In this document: positions 31,669 through 43,436 of the stretch, one piece after another
Numbering within the stretch: position 1 is the first letter of the stretch
Layout: each line of letters starts with the position of its first letter
Origin: Mycolicibacter senuensis
Lineage (GTDB): Bacteria > Actinomycetota > Actinomycetes > Mycobacteriales > Mycobacteriaceae
Assembly (NCBI RefSeq): GCF_002101885.1
Contig: NZ_LQPS01000039.1
Coordinates: 186,001 to 250,000, forward strand
Length of the DNA: 64,000 nucleotides
Direction of reading: 5' to 3'
The notes under the pieces: model-generated
The model's input: only the letters and a program-made list of their open reading frames with translations
What the model was told of the DNA's origin: nothing
Database searches by the model: none
Made by a program: the position numbers and the translations under genes

Positions 31669-32313
31669 GTGCGGGCCGCCGCGACGTTCGTGGTGGCGGG
31701 CCTGTGCCTGGCGATCGGGACCGCCCCGGCCGGGGTGGCCCGGCCCTCGGAACCCGGTGTGGTGTCCTACGCGGTGCTGCCCAAGGGCTCGGTCGGCAAC
31801 ATCGTCGGTGCCCCGATGACGTGGGACGCGCCGTCCGGCCAGCCGTTCCAGGCGTTCTGGGTCGACGATCCGGCCTGCAACAACTGGGCCGACATCGGCC
31901 TGCCCGAGGTCTACAACGATCCCGATCTGGCGTCCTTCAACAGCGCGGTCACCCAGACCGCGGCCGACGACCAGACCCATTTCGTCAAGCAGGCGGTGGG
32001 GGTATTCGCCACCGAAGCCGCCGCCGACCGGGCCTTCCACCGCGTCACCGACCGCACCGCGGGGTGCTCGGGGCGCACCACCGGGATGCACCTGGACAAC
32101 GGCGTCACCCAGGTGTGGGCGTTCGACGGCGGGCCGGCCGCGGCGACCGACGCCGCCTGGGTGAAGCAGGAGGCCGGCACCGATCGGCGCTGTTTCAACC
32201 AGACCCGGTTGCGGTCCAACGTGCTGTTGCAGGCCAAGGTCTGCCAATCCGGCAACGCCGGACCGGCGGTGAACGTGCTGGCAGGAGCGATGCAGAACTC
32301 GCTGGGGCAATAG
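31669..32313 (+). CDS. Secreted PknH-sensor-like protein (Rv3705c type)
   Basis: 214 residues, in the position of Rv3705c. A signal peptide (residues 1-24) is followed by a domain like the extracellular sensor of PknH (PknH_C): ASFNSAVTQTAADD, FATEAAADRAFHRV, and paired cysteines (DPACNNW, AGCSGR, DRRCFNQ, AKVCQSG) that would form two disulfides. There is no kinase part. It probably binds an extracytoplasmic ligand. GTG at 31669 comes 1 nt after the ohr stop, so it is likely read from the same mRNA. Confidence 0.82.
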   Translation: MRAAATFVVAGLCLAIGTAPAGVARPSEPGVVSYAVLPKGSVGNIVGAPMTWDAPSGQPFQAFWVDDPACNNWADIGLPEVYNDPDLASFNSAVTQTAADDQTHFVKQAVGVFATEAAADRAFHRVTDRTAGCSGRTTGMHLDNGVTQVWAFDGGPAAATDAAWVKQEAGTDRRCFNQTRLRSNVLLQAKVCQSGNAGPAVNVLAGAMQNSLGQ

Positions 32314-32355
32314 GCTGGGGCAATAACGGGCCGTCACGTTGTCGGATGACTCCGG

Positions 32356-32375
32356 TAACGTCGAAAAAGTTCGAC
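32356..32375 (+). promoter_or_regulatory. egt promoter -10 and palindrome
   Basis: TAACGT (32356-32361) fits a -10 box 33-38 bp ahead of the egtA ATG. It overlaps a perfect palindrome, GTCGAA-AAAG-TTCGAC (32360-32375), which would lie across the start of transcription and could be an operator for the whole egt operon. The spacer is 4 nt, not the 6 between the TCGAA and TTCGA parts of a LexA box. The protein that binds is unknown. Confidence 0.45.
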
Positions 32376-32393
32376 GGGCGGAGGGGTTGATAT

Positions 32394-33677
32394 ATGGCGC
32401 TCGCCGCGGCGACACGACTGTCCCGCGACGATGAGGCATACCCCGGTGAGGCCCTGTCCGGTGCCGCCGACGCCGCCGACTACATCGTCGAGCGCTGCCT
32501 CACCGATGCGCCGCTGGGCCGGGTGGGCCTGGAGATCGAGGCCCACTGCTTCGACCCTGCCGATCCGCTGCGCCGCCCCGGCTGGGCCGAGATCGGCGAT
32601 GTGCTGCAGTCCCTGCCGGTGCTGCCCGGCGGCAGCAGGGTCACCGTGGAACCCGGCGGCGCGGTGGAGCTCTCCAGCCCGCCGCTGATGGGTGCGGCGG
32701 CCGCGATCGAGGCGATGGCGGCCGATCAGGCGGTGCTGACCACGGCTTTCACCGACGCCGGGCTGGGGTTGGTGGCCCTGGGCGCCGACCCGGTGCGACC
32801 AGCCAGCCGGGTCAATCCCGGCGCGCGGTACGCCGCGATGGAGCAGTTCTTCGCCGCCAGCCACACCGATTCGGCCGGTGCGGCGATGATGACGTCGACG
32901 GCGTCGGTCCAGCTCAACCTGGATGCCGGCCCGCGGTCCGGGTGGGCCGACCGGGTGCGGTTGGCGCACGCCTTGGGTCCGACCATGGTCGCGGTCGCCG
33001 CCAATTCCCCGCTGTTGAGCGGGGAATTCTCCGGCTGGCGTTCCACCCGGCAGCGGGTCTGGAGTCGGCTGGACTCGATGCGCTGCGGTCCGGTCCTGGG
33101 GCTCGACGGCACCGACCCGGCCGCCGACTGGGCGCGCTACGCCCTGAAGGCGCCTGTGATGCTGGTGCAGACGCCCGAAGCCATCCCGGTCAGCCGCTAC
33201 GTGCCGTTCGCCGACTGGGCCGACGGACGGGTGCGCCTGGGCGGCCGCCGCGCCGGCGTTGCCGATCTCGACTACCACCTGACCACGTTGTTCCCGCCGG
33301 TGCGCCCCCGCGGCTGGCTGGAGATCCGCTACCTCGACAGCGTCGGGGACGCGCTCTGGCCGGCGATCGTCTTCACCTTGACGACCCTGCTCGACGACCC
33401 GGCCGCCGCCGGCGCAGCCGCCGACGCCGTCGCGCCCGTCGCAACCGCCTGGGACGTCGCCGCCCGGATCGGACTGGCCGACCCGCGGCTGCACGCGGCC
33501 GCCCGGCAGTGCCTGGGATTGGTGGCCGACCGGGCACCGGCGGCGTTGCGTCCCGGGATGGACCGGTTGGTCGAGATGGTCGAACGGGCCCGCTGCCCGG
33601 CCGACGACGTCGCCGACGAGGTGGCTCGCACCGGCGTCACCGCCATGGTGGCCAGGCTGGCGGGAGGACGGACGTGA
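32394..33677 (+). CDS. egtA: Glutamate-cysteine ligase EgtA
   Basis: 427 residues, counterpart of Rv3704c (gshA). Joins glutamate and cysteine to gamma-glutamylcysteine, the sulfur donor for ergothioneine. GCS2-family features: [11 protein letters not shown] near the start of the domain with the metal-binding Glu residues, [12 protein letters not shown], and [13 protein letters not shown]-rich AGGGG site sits before the ATG. The stop overlaps the egtB start (GTGA). First gene of a five-gene operon with every junction overlapping, so the enzymes should be made in step. Confidence 0.95.
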   Translation: MALAAATRLSRDDEAYPGEALSGAADAADYIVERCLTDAPLGRVGLEIEAHCFDPADPLRRPGWAEIGDVLQSLPVLPGGSRVTVEPGGAVELSSPPLMGAAAAIEAMAADQAVLTTAFTDAGLGLVALGADPVRPASRVNPGARYAAMEQFFAASHTDSAGAAMMTSTASVQLNLDAGPRSGWADRVRLAHALGPTMVAVAANSPLLSGEFSGWRSTRQRVWSRLDSMRCGPVLGLDGTDPAADWARYALKAPVMLVQTPEAIPVSRYVPFADWADGRVRLGGRRAGVADLDYHLTTLFPPVRPRGWLEIRYLDSVGDALWPAIVFTLTTLLDDPAAAGAAADAVAPVATAWDVAARIGLADPRLHAAARQCLGLVADRAPAALRPGMDRLVEMVERARCPADDVADEVARTGVTAMVARLAGGRT

Positions 33678-35002
33678 CCGAGGCCGTCACCAAACGCGAG
33701 ACTCAGGCCGTCGTCAGGGCCGAGACGCTGGCCCGCGACCTGTCCCGGGCGCGGGAACGCACACTGGCACTCGTCGATTTCGACGAGGCCGAACTGCGTC
33801 GCCAGTACGACCCGCTGATGAGCCCGTTGCTGTGGGATCTGGCCCATATCGGCCAGCAGGAGGAGCTGTGGCTGCTGCGCCGCGGTAACCCGGACCGGCC
33901 CGGCATGCTTCCGGCGGATGTCGAGGGACTCTACGACGCCTTCGCCCATCCGCGGGCCGGCCGCGTCGACTTGCCGCTGCTCTCCCCGGAGCAGGCCCGG
34001 AAGTATTGCGCCACAGTACGATCCAAAGTGCTCGACGAGCTGGCCGCGCGGCCGGACGTTTCCGGGGATGCCGGTGCCGATGGTTTCGTGTTCGGGATGG
34101 TGGTCAGTCACGAACACCAGCACGACGAGACCATGATGCAGGCGCTGAACCTGCGCACCGGGGAACCGCTGCTGAATGCGGGCCGCGAGCTACCGGCCGG
34201 CCGGGCCGGGCTGGCCGGAACCTCGGTGCTGGTGCCCGCCGGCGAATTCGTGCTCGGCGTCGATGCCACCGCCGAACCGTTCGCGCTCGACAACGAGCGG
34301 CCGGCGCATCGCGTGCAGGTGGCAGCCTTCCGGATCGGCCGAGTGCCGGTGACCAACGCCGAATGGCGGGCGTTCATCGACGACGGCGGCTACCGGCAAC
34401 CGCGGTGGTGGACCGAACGCGGCTGGAACCACCGGATGCAGGCCGGTCTGACCGCACCGCAGTTCTGGAGTTCCGATCACACCTGCCGGACCCGGTTCGG
34501 CCGCGTCGAGGACCTCCCCGACGACGAACCGGTGCAGCACGTCAGCTACTTCGAGGCGCAGGCCTACGCGTCCTGGGCCGGCGCCCGGCTGCCCACTGAG
34601 ATCGAATGGGAGAAGGCCTGCGCGTGGGACCCGCGCGCAGGCGCCCGCCGCCGCCGCCCGTGGGGCGACGGCGACGCGACCGCCGAACTGGCCAACCTCG
34701 GCGGCGCGGCACTGCGCCCGGCCCCGGTCGGGGCCTACCCGAACGGCGCGTCGGCCTACGGGGCCGAACAGCTGCTCGGCGATGTCTGGGAGTGGACCAG
34801 CTCGCCGTTGCAACCGTGGCCGGGCTTTACGCCGATGATCTACCGGCGCTATTCCGAACCGTTCTTCGGCGGCGACTACCGGGTGCTGCGCGGTGGGTCG
34901 TGGGCGGTCGCGCCCGAGATCCTGCGGCCCAGCTTCCGCAACTGGGATCACCCGTACCGGCGGCAGATCTTCGCCGGTGTCCGATTGGCCTGGGACGTCT
35001 GA
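33674..35002 (+). CDS. egtB: Ergothioneine sulfoxide synthase EgtB
   Basis: 442 residues. Non-haem iron enzyme that joins gamma-glutamylcysteine to hercynine with oxygen. The N-terminal DinB-like domain gives the three iron ligands: WDLAHIGQ and HEHQHDET. The C-terminal FGE-sulfatase domain has [33 protein letters not shown] and VLRGGSW. GTG at 33674 overlaps the egtA stop by 4 nt, and the stop shares a base with egtC (TGATG). Length is as in other mycobacteria. Confidence 0.96.
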   Translation: MTEAVTKRETQAVVRAETLARDLSRARERTLALVDFDEAELRRQYDPLMSPLLWDLAHIGQQEELWLLRRGNPDRPGMLPADVEGLYDAFAHPRAGRVDLPLLSPEQARKYCATVRSKVLDELAARPDVSGDAGADGFVFGMVVSHEHQHDETMMQALNLRTGEPLLNAGRELPAGRAGLAGTSVLVPAGEFVLGVDATAEPFALDNERPAHRVQVAAFRIGRVPVTNAEWRAFIDDGGYRQPRWWTERGWNHRMQAGLTAPQFWSSDHTCRTRFGRVEDLPDDEPVQHVSYFEAQAYASWAGARLPTEIEWEKACAWDPRAGARRRRPWGDGDATAELANLGGAALRPAPVGAYPNGASAYGAEQLLGDVWEWTSSPLQPWPGFTPMIYRRYSEPFFGGDYRVLRGGSWAVAPEILRPSFRNWDHPYRRQIFAGVRLAWDV

Positions 35003-35703
35003 TGTGCCGCCATCTGGGCTGGCTGGGGAGGCCGCGTTCGCTGGCCGAGCTGATGCTGGAACCGCCGTACGGTCTGCTGGTGCAGTCCTATGCGCCGCGC
35101 CGCCAACAGCACGGACTGCTCAACGCCGACGGTTGGGGCGCCGGGTTCTTCGATGTGAGCGGCAGTGACGAGCCGCGGCGCTGGCGCAGTGCGTCGCCGC
35201 TGTGGAGCGACACCTCGTTCGCGTCGGTGGCGCCGGTGTTGTCGAGTCATTGTGTGGTAGCCGCGGTGCGCTCGGCCACGGTCGGCATGCCGATCGAGGT
35301 CAGCGCCACCGCTCCGTTCACCGATGGCAACTGGCTGCTGTCGCACAACGGCGTGGTGAACCGCGCGGTGCTGTCGACCCGCGCGGGGACCGAATCCGTC
35401 TGCGACAGCGCGATACTCGCGGCGACAATCTTCGAGCACGGAGTGGAGTCGCTGGGCGCTGTGATCGTCGAGACCGGCACGGCCGATCCGCAGGCACGGC
35501 TGAACATCGTGGCCGCCAACGGTTCCCGCCTGCTGGCCACCACCTGGGGCGACACCTTGTCGATGCTGCACAGCGCCGACGGTGTGGTGCTGGCCAGTGA
35601 ACCCTACGACGACGACCCGCGTTGGGTGGACATACCTGATCGGCACCTGGTCGACGCCCATGACGGCGAGGTCAGTGTCATCGCGTTGGAAGGAAGTCGA
35701 TGA
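35002..35703 (+). CDS. egtC: Gamma-glutamyl hydrolase EgtC
   Basis: 233 residues. Class II glutamine-amidotransferase (Ntn hydrolase) that removes glutamate from the EgtB product. The nucleophile is Cys2, exposed after removal of Met1 (MCRHLGWLG); GWGAGFFD and [10 protein letters not shown] are the usual substrate-side motifs. ATG at 35002 lies on the egtB stop (TGATG), and the stop overlaps egtD by 4 nt (ATGA). Confidence 0.94.
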   Translation: MCRHLGWLGRPRSLAELMLEPPYGLLVQSYAPRRQQHGLLNADGWGAGFFDVSGSDEPRRWRSASPLWSDTSFASVAPVLSSHCVVAAVRSATVGMPIEVSATAPFTDGNWLLSHNGVVNRAVLSTRAGTESVCDSAILAATIFEHGVESLGAVIVETGTADPQARLNIVAANGSRLLATTWGDTLSMLHSADGVVLASEPYDDDPRWVDIPDRHLVDAHDGEVSVIALEGSR

Positions 35704-36680
35704 CGGGGTTCGATGCGGCGGTCTCACTGTCCAACCATCTGGCGGCCGACGCGGCGCGCACCGCGCTGCGCGACGATGTCCGGTTCGGCCTGCAGCAGCA
35801 TCCGAAATCGTTGCCGCCCAAATGGTTCTACGATGACACCGGCAGCGAACTGTTCGATCAGATCACCCGGTTGCCCGAGTACTACCCGACCCGCGCCGAG
35901 ACGGAGATCCTGCGCGAACACTCCGCGGAGGTGGCGTCGCTGTCGGCGGCGGACACCCTGGTCGAGCTGGGCAGCGGCACCTCGGCGAAGACCAGGATGC
36001 TGCTGGATGCGCTGCGGGCCACCGGGTCGCTGCGCCGATTCGTCCCGTTCGACGTCGACGCCGGAGTCTTGGAGACGGCGGGGGAGGCCATCGCCCGCGA
36101 CTATCCCGGGATCCAGGTGCACGCCGTCTGCGGCGACTTCGAGCACCATCTGGCGCAGCTCCCCGAGGGCGGCAGGCGGTTGTTCGTGTTCCTCGGTTCC
36201 ACCATCGGCAACCTGACGGCGGGTCCGCGCGCCGGCTTCCTGGCCGGCCTGGCCGCGGTGATGCGCGAGGGCGACGGGTTGCTGCTGGGAACCGACCTGG
36301 TCAAGGACACTGAGCGGCTGGTGCGTGCCTACGACGACGCCGCCGGGGTCACGGCGGCCTTCAACCGCAACGTGCTCGCCGTGGTCAACCGGGAACTCGG
36401 CGCGGACTTCGACCTGGACGCGTTCGCTCATGTGGCGCGGTGGAACTCCGATGAGCAGCGCATCGAGATGTGGTTGCGGTCCGGCCACCGGCAGCGCGTG
36501 CTGATCGCGGCGCTGGACCTGGCCGTCGAGTTCGCGGCCGGCGAGGAGATGCTGACCGAGGTGTCCTGCAAATTCCGGCCCGAGCAGGTGGCCGCCGAGC
36601 TGGCCGCCGCCGGCCTGCACCGCCGGCGGTGGTGGACCGACGCGGCGGGCGATTTCGGCCTGTCGCTCGCCGTCAGATGA
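35700..36680 (+). CDS. egtD: Histidine N-alpha-methyltransferase EgtD
   Basis: 326 residues. SAM-dependent trimethylation of histidine to hercynine, the first ergothioneine step. The SAM-binding loop is [15 protein letters not shown], with [11 protein letters not shown] and LLGTDLVKD further on. The N-terminal [13 protein letters not shown] segment is typical of the family. Coupled to egtC and egtE by 4-nt overlaps (ATGA at both). Confidence 0.95.
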   Translation: MTGFDAAVSLSNHLAADAARTALRDDVRFGLQQHPKSLPPKWFYDDTGSELFDQITRLPEYYPTRAETEILREHSAEVASLSAADTLVELGSGTSAKTRMLLDALRATGSLRRFVPFDVDAGVLETAGEAIARDYPGIQVHAVCGDFEHHLAQLPEGGRRLFVFLGSTIGNLTAGPRAGFLAGLAAVMREGDGLLLGTDLVKDTERLVRAYDDAAGVTAAFNRNVLAVVNRELGADFDLDAFAHVARWNSDEQRIEMWLRSGHRQRVLIAALDLAVEFAAGEEMLTEVSCKFRPEQVAAELAAAGLHRRRWWTDAAGDFGLSLAVR

Positions 36681-37768
36681 GCTTTGCCGAGGTCTGGCGG
36701 GCGGCCCGCCCGCCGGCCGCCGGTCTGCACCTGGACAGCGCCGCCTGCTCACGGCAGAGCCATGCCGCAATGGACGCCGCCGCCCGCCACGCCCGCCACG
36801 AGGCCGAGCTCGGCGGCTACGTCGCCGCCGAGGCCGCTGCACCGGCGCTCGACGCCGGCCGGGCCGCTGTGGCGGCACTGACCGGGATGTCCGCCGCCGG
36901 CGTCGAGTTCAGCACCGGTTCCCGGCACGCATTGGATCTGCTGCTGTCGCGGTGGCCGGCCGCCGGCCGCACGCTGGCCTGCCTGCCCGGGGAATACGGC
37001 CCCAATCTGGCGATCATGGCGGCCCACGGCTTCACCCGACGGATGCTGCCGGTCGATGGCACCGGCCGGCTGGTGCTGGACGAGGCGGCGGCCACGCTTG
37101 CCGCCGACCCGCCGGACCTGGTGCACCTGACCCCGGTCAGCAGTCACCGGGGACTGGTGCAGCCGCTGGCCGGCATGGCGCGGATCTGCACTGACGCGGG
37201 GGTGCCGCTGGTGGTCGACGCCGCCCAGGCGCTGGGCCAGATCGACTGCGCGGTCGGCGGCCCGGCTGACTATGCCGTCTATTCGTCGTCGCGCAAGTGG
37301 CTGGCCGGCCCCCGCGGCGTCGGGGTGCTGGCGATACGGCCCGAGCTGGCCGCGCGGCTGGGACCCGGACCTCCCGGCGGTGACGTGAATGTCGCTGCGC
37401 AGCTGGGTTTTTCTGTCGCGGTTGCCGAGCACCTGGCGGCCGGCCCGGCGACGGTCCGGGCCCGATTGGCCGAGGTGGGTGCGCTGAGCCGGCGGGTGCT
37501 GGCCGAAGTGCCGGGCTGGCAGGTGGTCGAGCCGGTCGAGGAGCCCAGCGCGATCACCACCTTGGCGCCGGTGACCGGTGCCGACCCGGCGGCGGTGCGC
37601 TCGGAGTTGCTCGCCCAGCACCGCATCGTCACCACCGCGGCCGGCGTCGAACGCGCCCCGCTGGAACTGACCTCGCCGGTGCTGCGGATCTCACCGCACG
37701 TCGACACCACCGAGGCGGATCTGGCTGCGTTCGCCCAGGCATTGGTGGCTGTGACCGCGGCACGCTGA
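36677..37768 (+). CDS. egtE: Ergothioneine PLP lyase EgtE
   Basis: 363 residues. PLP-dependent C-S lyase (class V aminotransferase fold) that cleaves the sulfoxide intermediate to ergothioneine. The Schiff-base lysine is in [12 protein letters not shown], and [12 protein letters not shown] gives the PLP-contacting Asp and Gln. The start ATG overlaps the egtD stop. It ends the operon; the next gene, a methyltransferase 108 nt on, probably has its own promoter. Confidence 0.93.
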   Translation: MSFAEVWRAARPPAAGLHLDSAACSRQSHAAMDAAARHARHEAELGGYVAAEAAAPALDAGRAAVAALTGMSAAGVEFSTGSRHALDLLLSRWPAAGRTLACLPGEYGPNLAIMAAHGFTRRMLPVDGTGRLVLDEAAATLAADPPDLVHLTPVSSHRGLVQPLAGMARICTDAGVPLVVDAAQALGQIDCAVGGPADYAVYSSSRKWLAGPRGVGVLAIRPELAARLGPGPPGGDVNVAAQLGFSVAVAEHLAAGPATVRARLAEVGALSRRVLAEVPGWQVVEPVEEPSAITTLAPVTGADPAAVRSELLAQHRIVTTAAGVERAPLELTSPVLRISPHVDTTEADLAAFAQALVAVTAAR

Positions 37769-37876
37769 ACCGCTGCCGATCCAGCACCGTTTACCCGATT
37801 GAGCCACCCGTGATGTGGGTATGGACGGAAACGCCGCCCGTAAACGGGGGGACTACGACGGCTGGACGGTGCAACT

Positions 37877-39205
37877 ATGACCACATCGAAAACGATGACC
37901 ACATCGACAACAGAGCATGCTCGCGGTACCAAAGGCCGGCTGGGCCTGGCCGAGATTCTGGTACTGCTGGCCGGCGGGGGCCAGCCGCCGATCAAGATCA
38001 CCGCTTACGACGGCAGCAGCGTCGGGCCCGACGTTGCCCCGTTGGGCGTGGATCTGCTCAATCCGCGCGCGACCACCTACCTGGCCACCTCGCTCGGTCA
38101 ACTCGGCATAGCCCGGTCCTACATCGCAGGTGACCTGGAACTGCGCGGTGTGCACCCGGGAAACCCCTACGAGGTTCTCAATGCGTTGGCAGATCTGGAA
38201 TTCAAGCAGCCCTCACCGCAGGCGCTGCTGAACATCATCCGGTCGATCGGTTTCCGGCACTTCAAGCCGATCGCGCCGCCGCCGGAGGAAGCACCGGCCA
38301 AGTGGCGCCGCACCGCGGCGGGCCTGCGGCATTCCAAGGCCCGTGACGCCGATGCCATCCACCACCACTACGACGTGTCCAATCGGTTCTACGAATGGGT
38401 GCTGGGCCCGTCGATGACCTACACCTGCGCGATCTACCCGAGCCCCGACGCGACCCTGGAGGAAGCCCAGGAGAACAAGTACCGGCTGATCTTCGACAAG
38501 CTGCGACTGAAGCCGGGCGATCGCCTGCTCGACGTCGGCTGCGGCTGGGGCGGCATGGTGCGCTACGCGGCCCGTCGCGGGGTGCGCGCAGTCGGGGCCA
38601 CGCTCTCGGCCGAGCAGGTCGACTGGGCGCAGCGGGCGATCGCCGAGGAGGGCCTGTCCGATCTCGCTGAAGTGCGGCACTGCGACTACCGCGACGTGCC
38701 CGGGACCGGCTTCGACGCCGTCTCCTCGATCGGACTCACCGAGCACATCGGGGTGAAGAACTATCCGTCGTACTTCGGCTTCCTGAAGTCGAAGCTGCGC
38801 ACCGGTGGCCTGCTGCTCAACCACTGCATCACCTTGCCGGACAACTCGACGTTCAAAGGTGACGCCTTCACCGACCGCTACGTCTTTCCCGACGGGGAGA
38901 TCACCGGCGCGGGGCGAGTGATCACCGAGATCCAGCAGGCCGGTTTCGAGGTGGTGCACGAAGAGGACTTCCGGCATCACTACGCCAAGACGCTGCGCGG
39001 CTGGAGCCAGAACCTGGTCGACCACTGGGACGAGGCCGTCGACGAGGTGGGTTTGGGCCGCGCCAAGGTGTGGGGCCTGTACATGGCGGCATCGGTGCTG
39101 GGCTTCGAGCGCAACCTGTTTCAGCTGCATCACGTGCTGGCCACCAAGGTCGGCGAGCGGGGTGAAGACGGGGGCCTGCCGCTGCGGCCCTGGTGGCAGC
39201 CCTAA
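37877..39205 (+). CDS. Cyclopropane-fatty-acid-synthase-type methyltransferase, copy 2
   Basis: 442 residues, CFAS family with LLDVGCGWGGM and the same substrate segments as the gene at 7771-9081. Reading the two proteins together, residues from the KPIAPPPEE segment to LLLNHCIT differ at only about three positions in about 185, while the N- and C-terminal parts differ far more. DNA in the core is also nearly the same, including third positions. It lies in the opposite orientation to its twin, in the place held by Rv3699 in M. tuberculosis. No FAD oxidoreductase is adjacent. Confidence 0.88.
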   Translation: MTTSKTMTTSTTEHARGTKGRLGLAEILVLLAGGGQPPIKITAYDGSSVGPDVAPLGVDLLNPRATTYLATSLGQLGIARSYIAGDLELRGVHPGNPYEVLNALADLEFKQPSPQALLNIIRSIGFRHFKPIAPPPEEAPAKWRRTAAGLRHSKARDADAIHHHYDVSNRFYEWVLGPSMTYTCAIYPSPDATLEEAQENKYRLIFDKLRLKPGDRLLDVGCGWGGMVRYAARRGVRAVGATLSAEQVDWAQRAIAEEGLSDLAEVRHCDYRDVPGTGFDAVSSIGLTEHIGVKNYPSYFGFLKSKLRTGGLLLNHCITLPDNSTFKGDAFTDRYVFPDGEITGAGRVITEIQQAGFEVVHEEDFRHHYAKTLRGWSQNLVDHWDEAVDEVGLGRAKVWGLYMAASVLGFERNLFQLHHVLATKVGERGEDGGLPLRPWWQP

Positions 39206-39216
39206 CCGTCACTCGG

Positions 39217-39248
39217 CGCGCCGGCCCCTGACCGAGGGGGCCGGCGCG
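39217..39248. terminator. Bidirectional 12-bp stem-loop
   Basis: CGCGCCGGCCCC (39217-39228) and GGGGCCGGCGCG (39237-39248) pair perfectly around an 8-nt loop. It lies between the stops of the convergent methyltransferase and repeat-protein genes and could end both transcripts. Confidence 0.7.
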
Positions 39249-39253
39249 ATCCA

Positions 39254-41626
39254 CTAGCGGCCGAACACGCTGCCGCCGCCACCGCCGAACAATCCGCCGC
39301 CCCCGCCGCCGCCGAAGATGCCGCCACCGGGTTTGCCGCCGAAGATTCCGCCACCCGGGTTGCCCCCGAAGATCCCGCCGCCGGGCTTCCCGCCGAAGAT
39401 CCCACCGCCGGAGCCGCCCCCGAGCTTGGGCAGCGACGGCATTGCCGGTGCCTTGGGTGCCGGAAGTGAGGGCAGTGAGGGCGCCTTGGGTGCCGGAAGT
39501 GATGGCAGTGAGGGTGCCTTGGGTGCCGGAAGTGAGGGCAGTGAGGGTGCCTTGGGTGCCGGAAGTGATGGCAGTGAGGGCGCCTTGGGGGCCGGAAGTG
39601 ACGGCAGTGAGGGTGCCTTGGGGGCCGGAAGTGACGGCAGCGCAGGCGAATTGGGCGCCGGCAGACCCGGCAGGGCGGGCGGGTTGAATGCCGGAAGACC
39701 GGGCGATGCCGGCATGGCCGGCGCCTTGGGGGCCGGCAGCGACGGCATCACCGGCGATTGCGGCAGGCCGGCCGGCGGCGCCGACTTCGGTGGCGAGATC
39801 GGCAGACCCGGCCACTGGAACGGCGGGTCGGGGTTGACGGCCGGCGGGTCGGGCAGCTTGATCGGCGCCTCGGGGAGCTGGACCGGGGGGTTCGGTTTGA
39901 TGACCGGCGGGTCGGGTAGCTGCACCGGTGGGTTGGGCTTGACCACCGGCGGGATCGGTTTGATCACCGGCGGATTGGGCTTGACCACCGGGGGGTTGGG
40001 CTTGACCACCGGCGGGGTCGGGAGCTGCACCGGCGGATTGGGCTTGATCACCGGCGGGATCGGTTTGATCACCGGCGGATTGGGCTTGACCACCGGAGGG
40101 GTCGGAATCTCCACCGGGGGATTGGGCTTGACCACCGGCGGCAACGGTGTGACAACGACCGGCGGCAACGGCTTGACGTCCGGTGGATCCGGCTTGACCA
40201 CCGGCGGGGACGGAATCTCCAGCGGCGGCTCAGGCACCGCACTGGGCGGTCTGGGCGCGGTGGGAAGCTTCGCCGGCAGCCCGAGCAGGAACGACAGATC
40301 GGGCAGCGCCGCGGCGACCGGCCGGATCGACGGCGTCGAGTGGTGCACCGGCACCGGCACCGGCATCGGCATCAGCACCGGCAGTGGGGCCGGGTTGAAG
40401 GTGAACGGGCTTGCGAGGGGTACCGCGGCGGGCGGCGGCTGCAAAGCGGGACCGAACACCGGGGGTGCCGCGGGCGACGGCGGAATAGGAACCGAAACCG
40501 GTGCCGCCGGCGGCATGTCCAGCGGAGGCAGCGGCAGCGCGTCCGGTTGACTCATCGCCACGGGCGGGTCGACATAGGGCTGCAAGGCCGGTTCCTGCAT
40601 CTTCGGCGGGGTGAGTGGCGAACTCAGCACCCGTCCGATCTCCGGCCGCAATGCGACCAGGTTCGGGGTGATGTCCAGCGCCATCGACACCATCAGCGCC
40701 GAGGCCGCGGCGAACGTGGCGGAGGCCAATGCCGTCCCGGCGACCAGCAGTGGACGCCGGGTCGGCTGGCTAACGGGCGGAAGGAATTCGGTGGCGGTCT
40801 CGTCCTCGTCGTCGGGAACCGCACTGTAGGCCAGGTCGTCGGCTTCCCGGCCCGGGATGTCGTAGTAGCCGGCGCGGATCACACCGGAGTCGGACTCCTG
40901 GGTGTAGGCCAGCGCCGAGGTGGAGTGCTCGACAGCTGTGGTCACCTGGGTCGAGGCCAGCGCGGCGCCGCGGGCGAGTGCCGTCTGCGGTTCGGCGGGC
41001 TCGCACACTTCCTGTCCGACCGTGGCCTCCAGTCGCGGCCTGATCGCGGTCGCATCGGTCTCGGTGCAGACCAGAAACAGGCCGTCGGGGCGGGTCTCCG
41101 GGGTGTTGAGCTGCTCGGCGACGGACTCGACGGCGGCGGTGGGGTCACCGTCGGCCAGGAACTGACGGAAGACCCGGGTGATGGAGCCGTCGGTGCAGTC
41201 GACCACGGCGAGCGTCGCGTCGGACGGCCCCACCGACAGCAGGCCCATCCGGTCGCAACCGACGGTCTGACCCAGGTTGCGGGCCAGGCTGGCGGCGGCC
41301 AGGTCGGGCGAGATCAGGGCGATGTCGTTGAGCCCATCGAGGCCACCGGCTGCCAGCCGCGAACTCAGTTCAGCGGCATCGAGTGGATCCGTCACGGTCA
41401 CCCCGGTCGAAACCAGGCGATACCCCGCGGTGTCGGCGGCATGGCGCGCCTGCAGAATCGCGGCGATCAGCGCGTCGACCGCGGCGAATCCGGTGGTGTG
41501 ATCGGTCGGCAGATCGAAGCTGTGCGTCTCCAGGATGACGCCATCCCCGTGGTCACCGCCCACCAGCACGGTGTGGATGGTGGCAGGCGGGCTTGACGCG
41601 AGCGCCACACCGAGAACGACGTCCAT
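39254..41626 (-). CDS. Large Pro-rich repeat protein with DUF7159-like N-terminus
   Basis: 790 residues. The first ~270 residues (MDVVLGVALASS, SVGPSDATLAVVDC) form an actin/ATPase-like domain resembling mycobacterial DUF7159. One hydrophobic helix at about 312-332 (PLLVAGTALASATFAAASALM) could anchor it. The rest is low complexity: KPNPPV-type repeats (about 500-610), six 11-residue APSLPSLPAPK units near 670-740, and a GGGIFGGKPG tail. There is no signal peptide. The layout, a cytoplasmic domain, one helix and an extended tail, suggests a cell-surface or wall-spanning protein. Function unknown. Confidence 0.75.
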   Translation of the reverse strand: MDVVLGVALASSPPATIHTVLVGGDHGDGVILETHSFDLPTDHTTGFAAVDALIAAILQARHAADTAGYRLVSTGVTVTDPLDAAELSSRLAAGGLDGLNDIALISPDLAAASLARNLGQTVGCDRMGLLSVGPSDATLAVVDCTDGSITRVFRQFLADGDPTAAVESVAEQLNTPETRPDGLFLVCTETDATAIRPRLEATVGQEVCEPAEPQTALARGAALASTQVTTAVEHSTSALAYTQESDSGVIRAGYYDIPGREADDLAYSAVPDDEDETATEFLPPVSQPTRRPLLVAGTALASATFAAASALMVSMALDITPNLVALRPEIGRVLSSPLTPPKMQEPALQPYVDPPVAMSQPDALPLPPLDMPPAAPVSVPIPPSPAAPPVFGPALQPPPAAVPLASPFTFNPAPLPVLMPMPVPVPVHHSTPSIRPVAAALPDLSFLLGLPAKLPTAPRPPSAVPEPPLEIPSPPVVKPDPPDVKPLPPVVVTPLPPVVKPNPPVEIPTPPVVKPNPPVIKPIPPVIKPNPPVQLPTPPVVKPNPPVVKPNPPVIKPIPPVVKPNPPVQLPDPPVIKPNPPVQLPEAPIKLPDPPAVNPDPPFQWPGLPISPPKSAPPAGLPQSPVMPSLPAPKAPAMPASPGLPAFNPPALPGLPAPNSPALPSLPAPKAPSLPSLPAPKAPSLPSLPAPKAPSLPSLPAPKAPSLPSLPAPKAPSLPSLPAPKAPAMPSLPKLGGGSGGGIFGGKPGGGIFGGNPGGGIFGGKPGGGIFGGGGGGGLFGGGGGSVFGR
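39452..39649 (-). repeat. Six tandem 33-bp repeats
   Basis: Six uninterrupted 33-bp units, boundaries at 39452, 39485, 39518, 39551, 39584 and 39617, each coding the 11 residues APSLPSLPAPK with small synonymous differences. The unit length keeps the reading frame, so copy number can change without breaking the protein. No spacers, so not a CRISPR array. Confidence 0.85.
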
Positions 41627-41916
41627 TGCTCCTCCGATTCAGTTTTGACCTGCACGCGCCGACCACGGCGACGAGGGCGTCAGACGGCTTCGAGGGATGT
41701 CGACCGACACCGTTTGTTCACCAATACGACATCTACCGGTGACACCTCGAAATATGCGATCGTGCGAATAAATACTGACTGATGGCTTCGTGAAGAGTGT
41801 CTAATTTTGTGGACCCGCGTCGTTGCCGAGCCGTGTCCGGGTAGCGCCGCCCGATCCGGGCCGGTTGCGCCATGATGGACGGACGGACCGGCAGGGCACG
41901 TGGACAGGAGTCAGAC

Positions 41917-43434
<1,518 letters not shown>

Positions 43435-43436
43435 CG

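Noticed and set aside
32360..32375. LexA SOS box ahead of egtA
   Set aside because: The gap between TCGAA and TTCGA is 4 nt; the mycobacterial box needs 6, so LexA binding is unlikely.
39452..39649. CRISPR array
   Set aside because: The 33-bp units are contiguous with no spacers and code for protein repeats; no cas genes are near.
39318..40550. Collagen-like Gly/Ser/Glu repeat protein on the plus strand
   Set aside because: It is the antisense reading of the Pro-rich tail of the gene at 39254-41626; the N-terminal domain and helix on the minus strand make that gene the real one.
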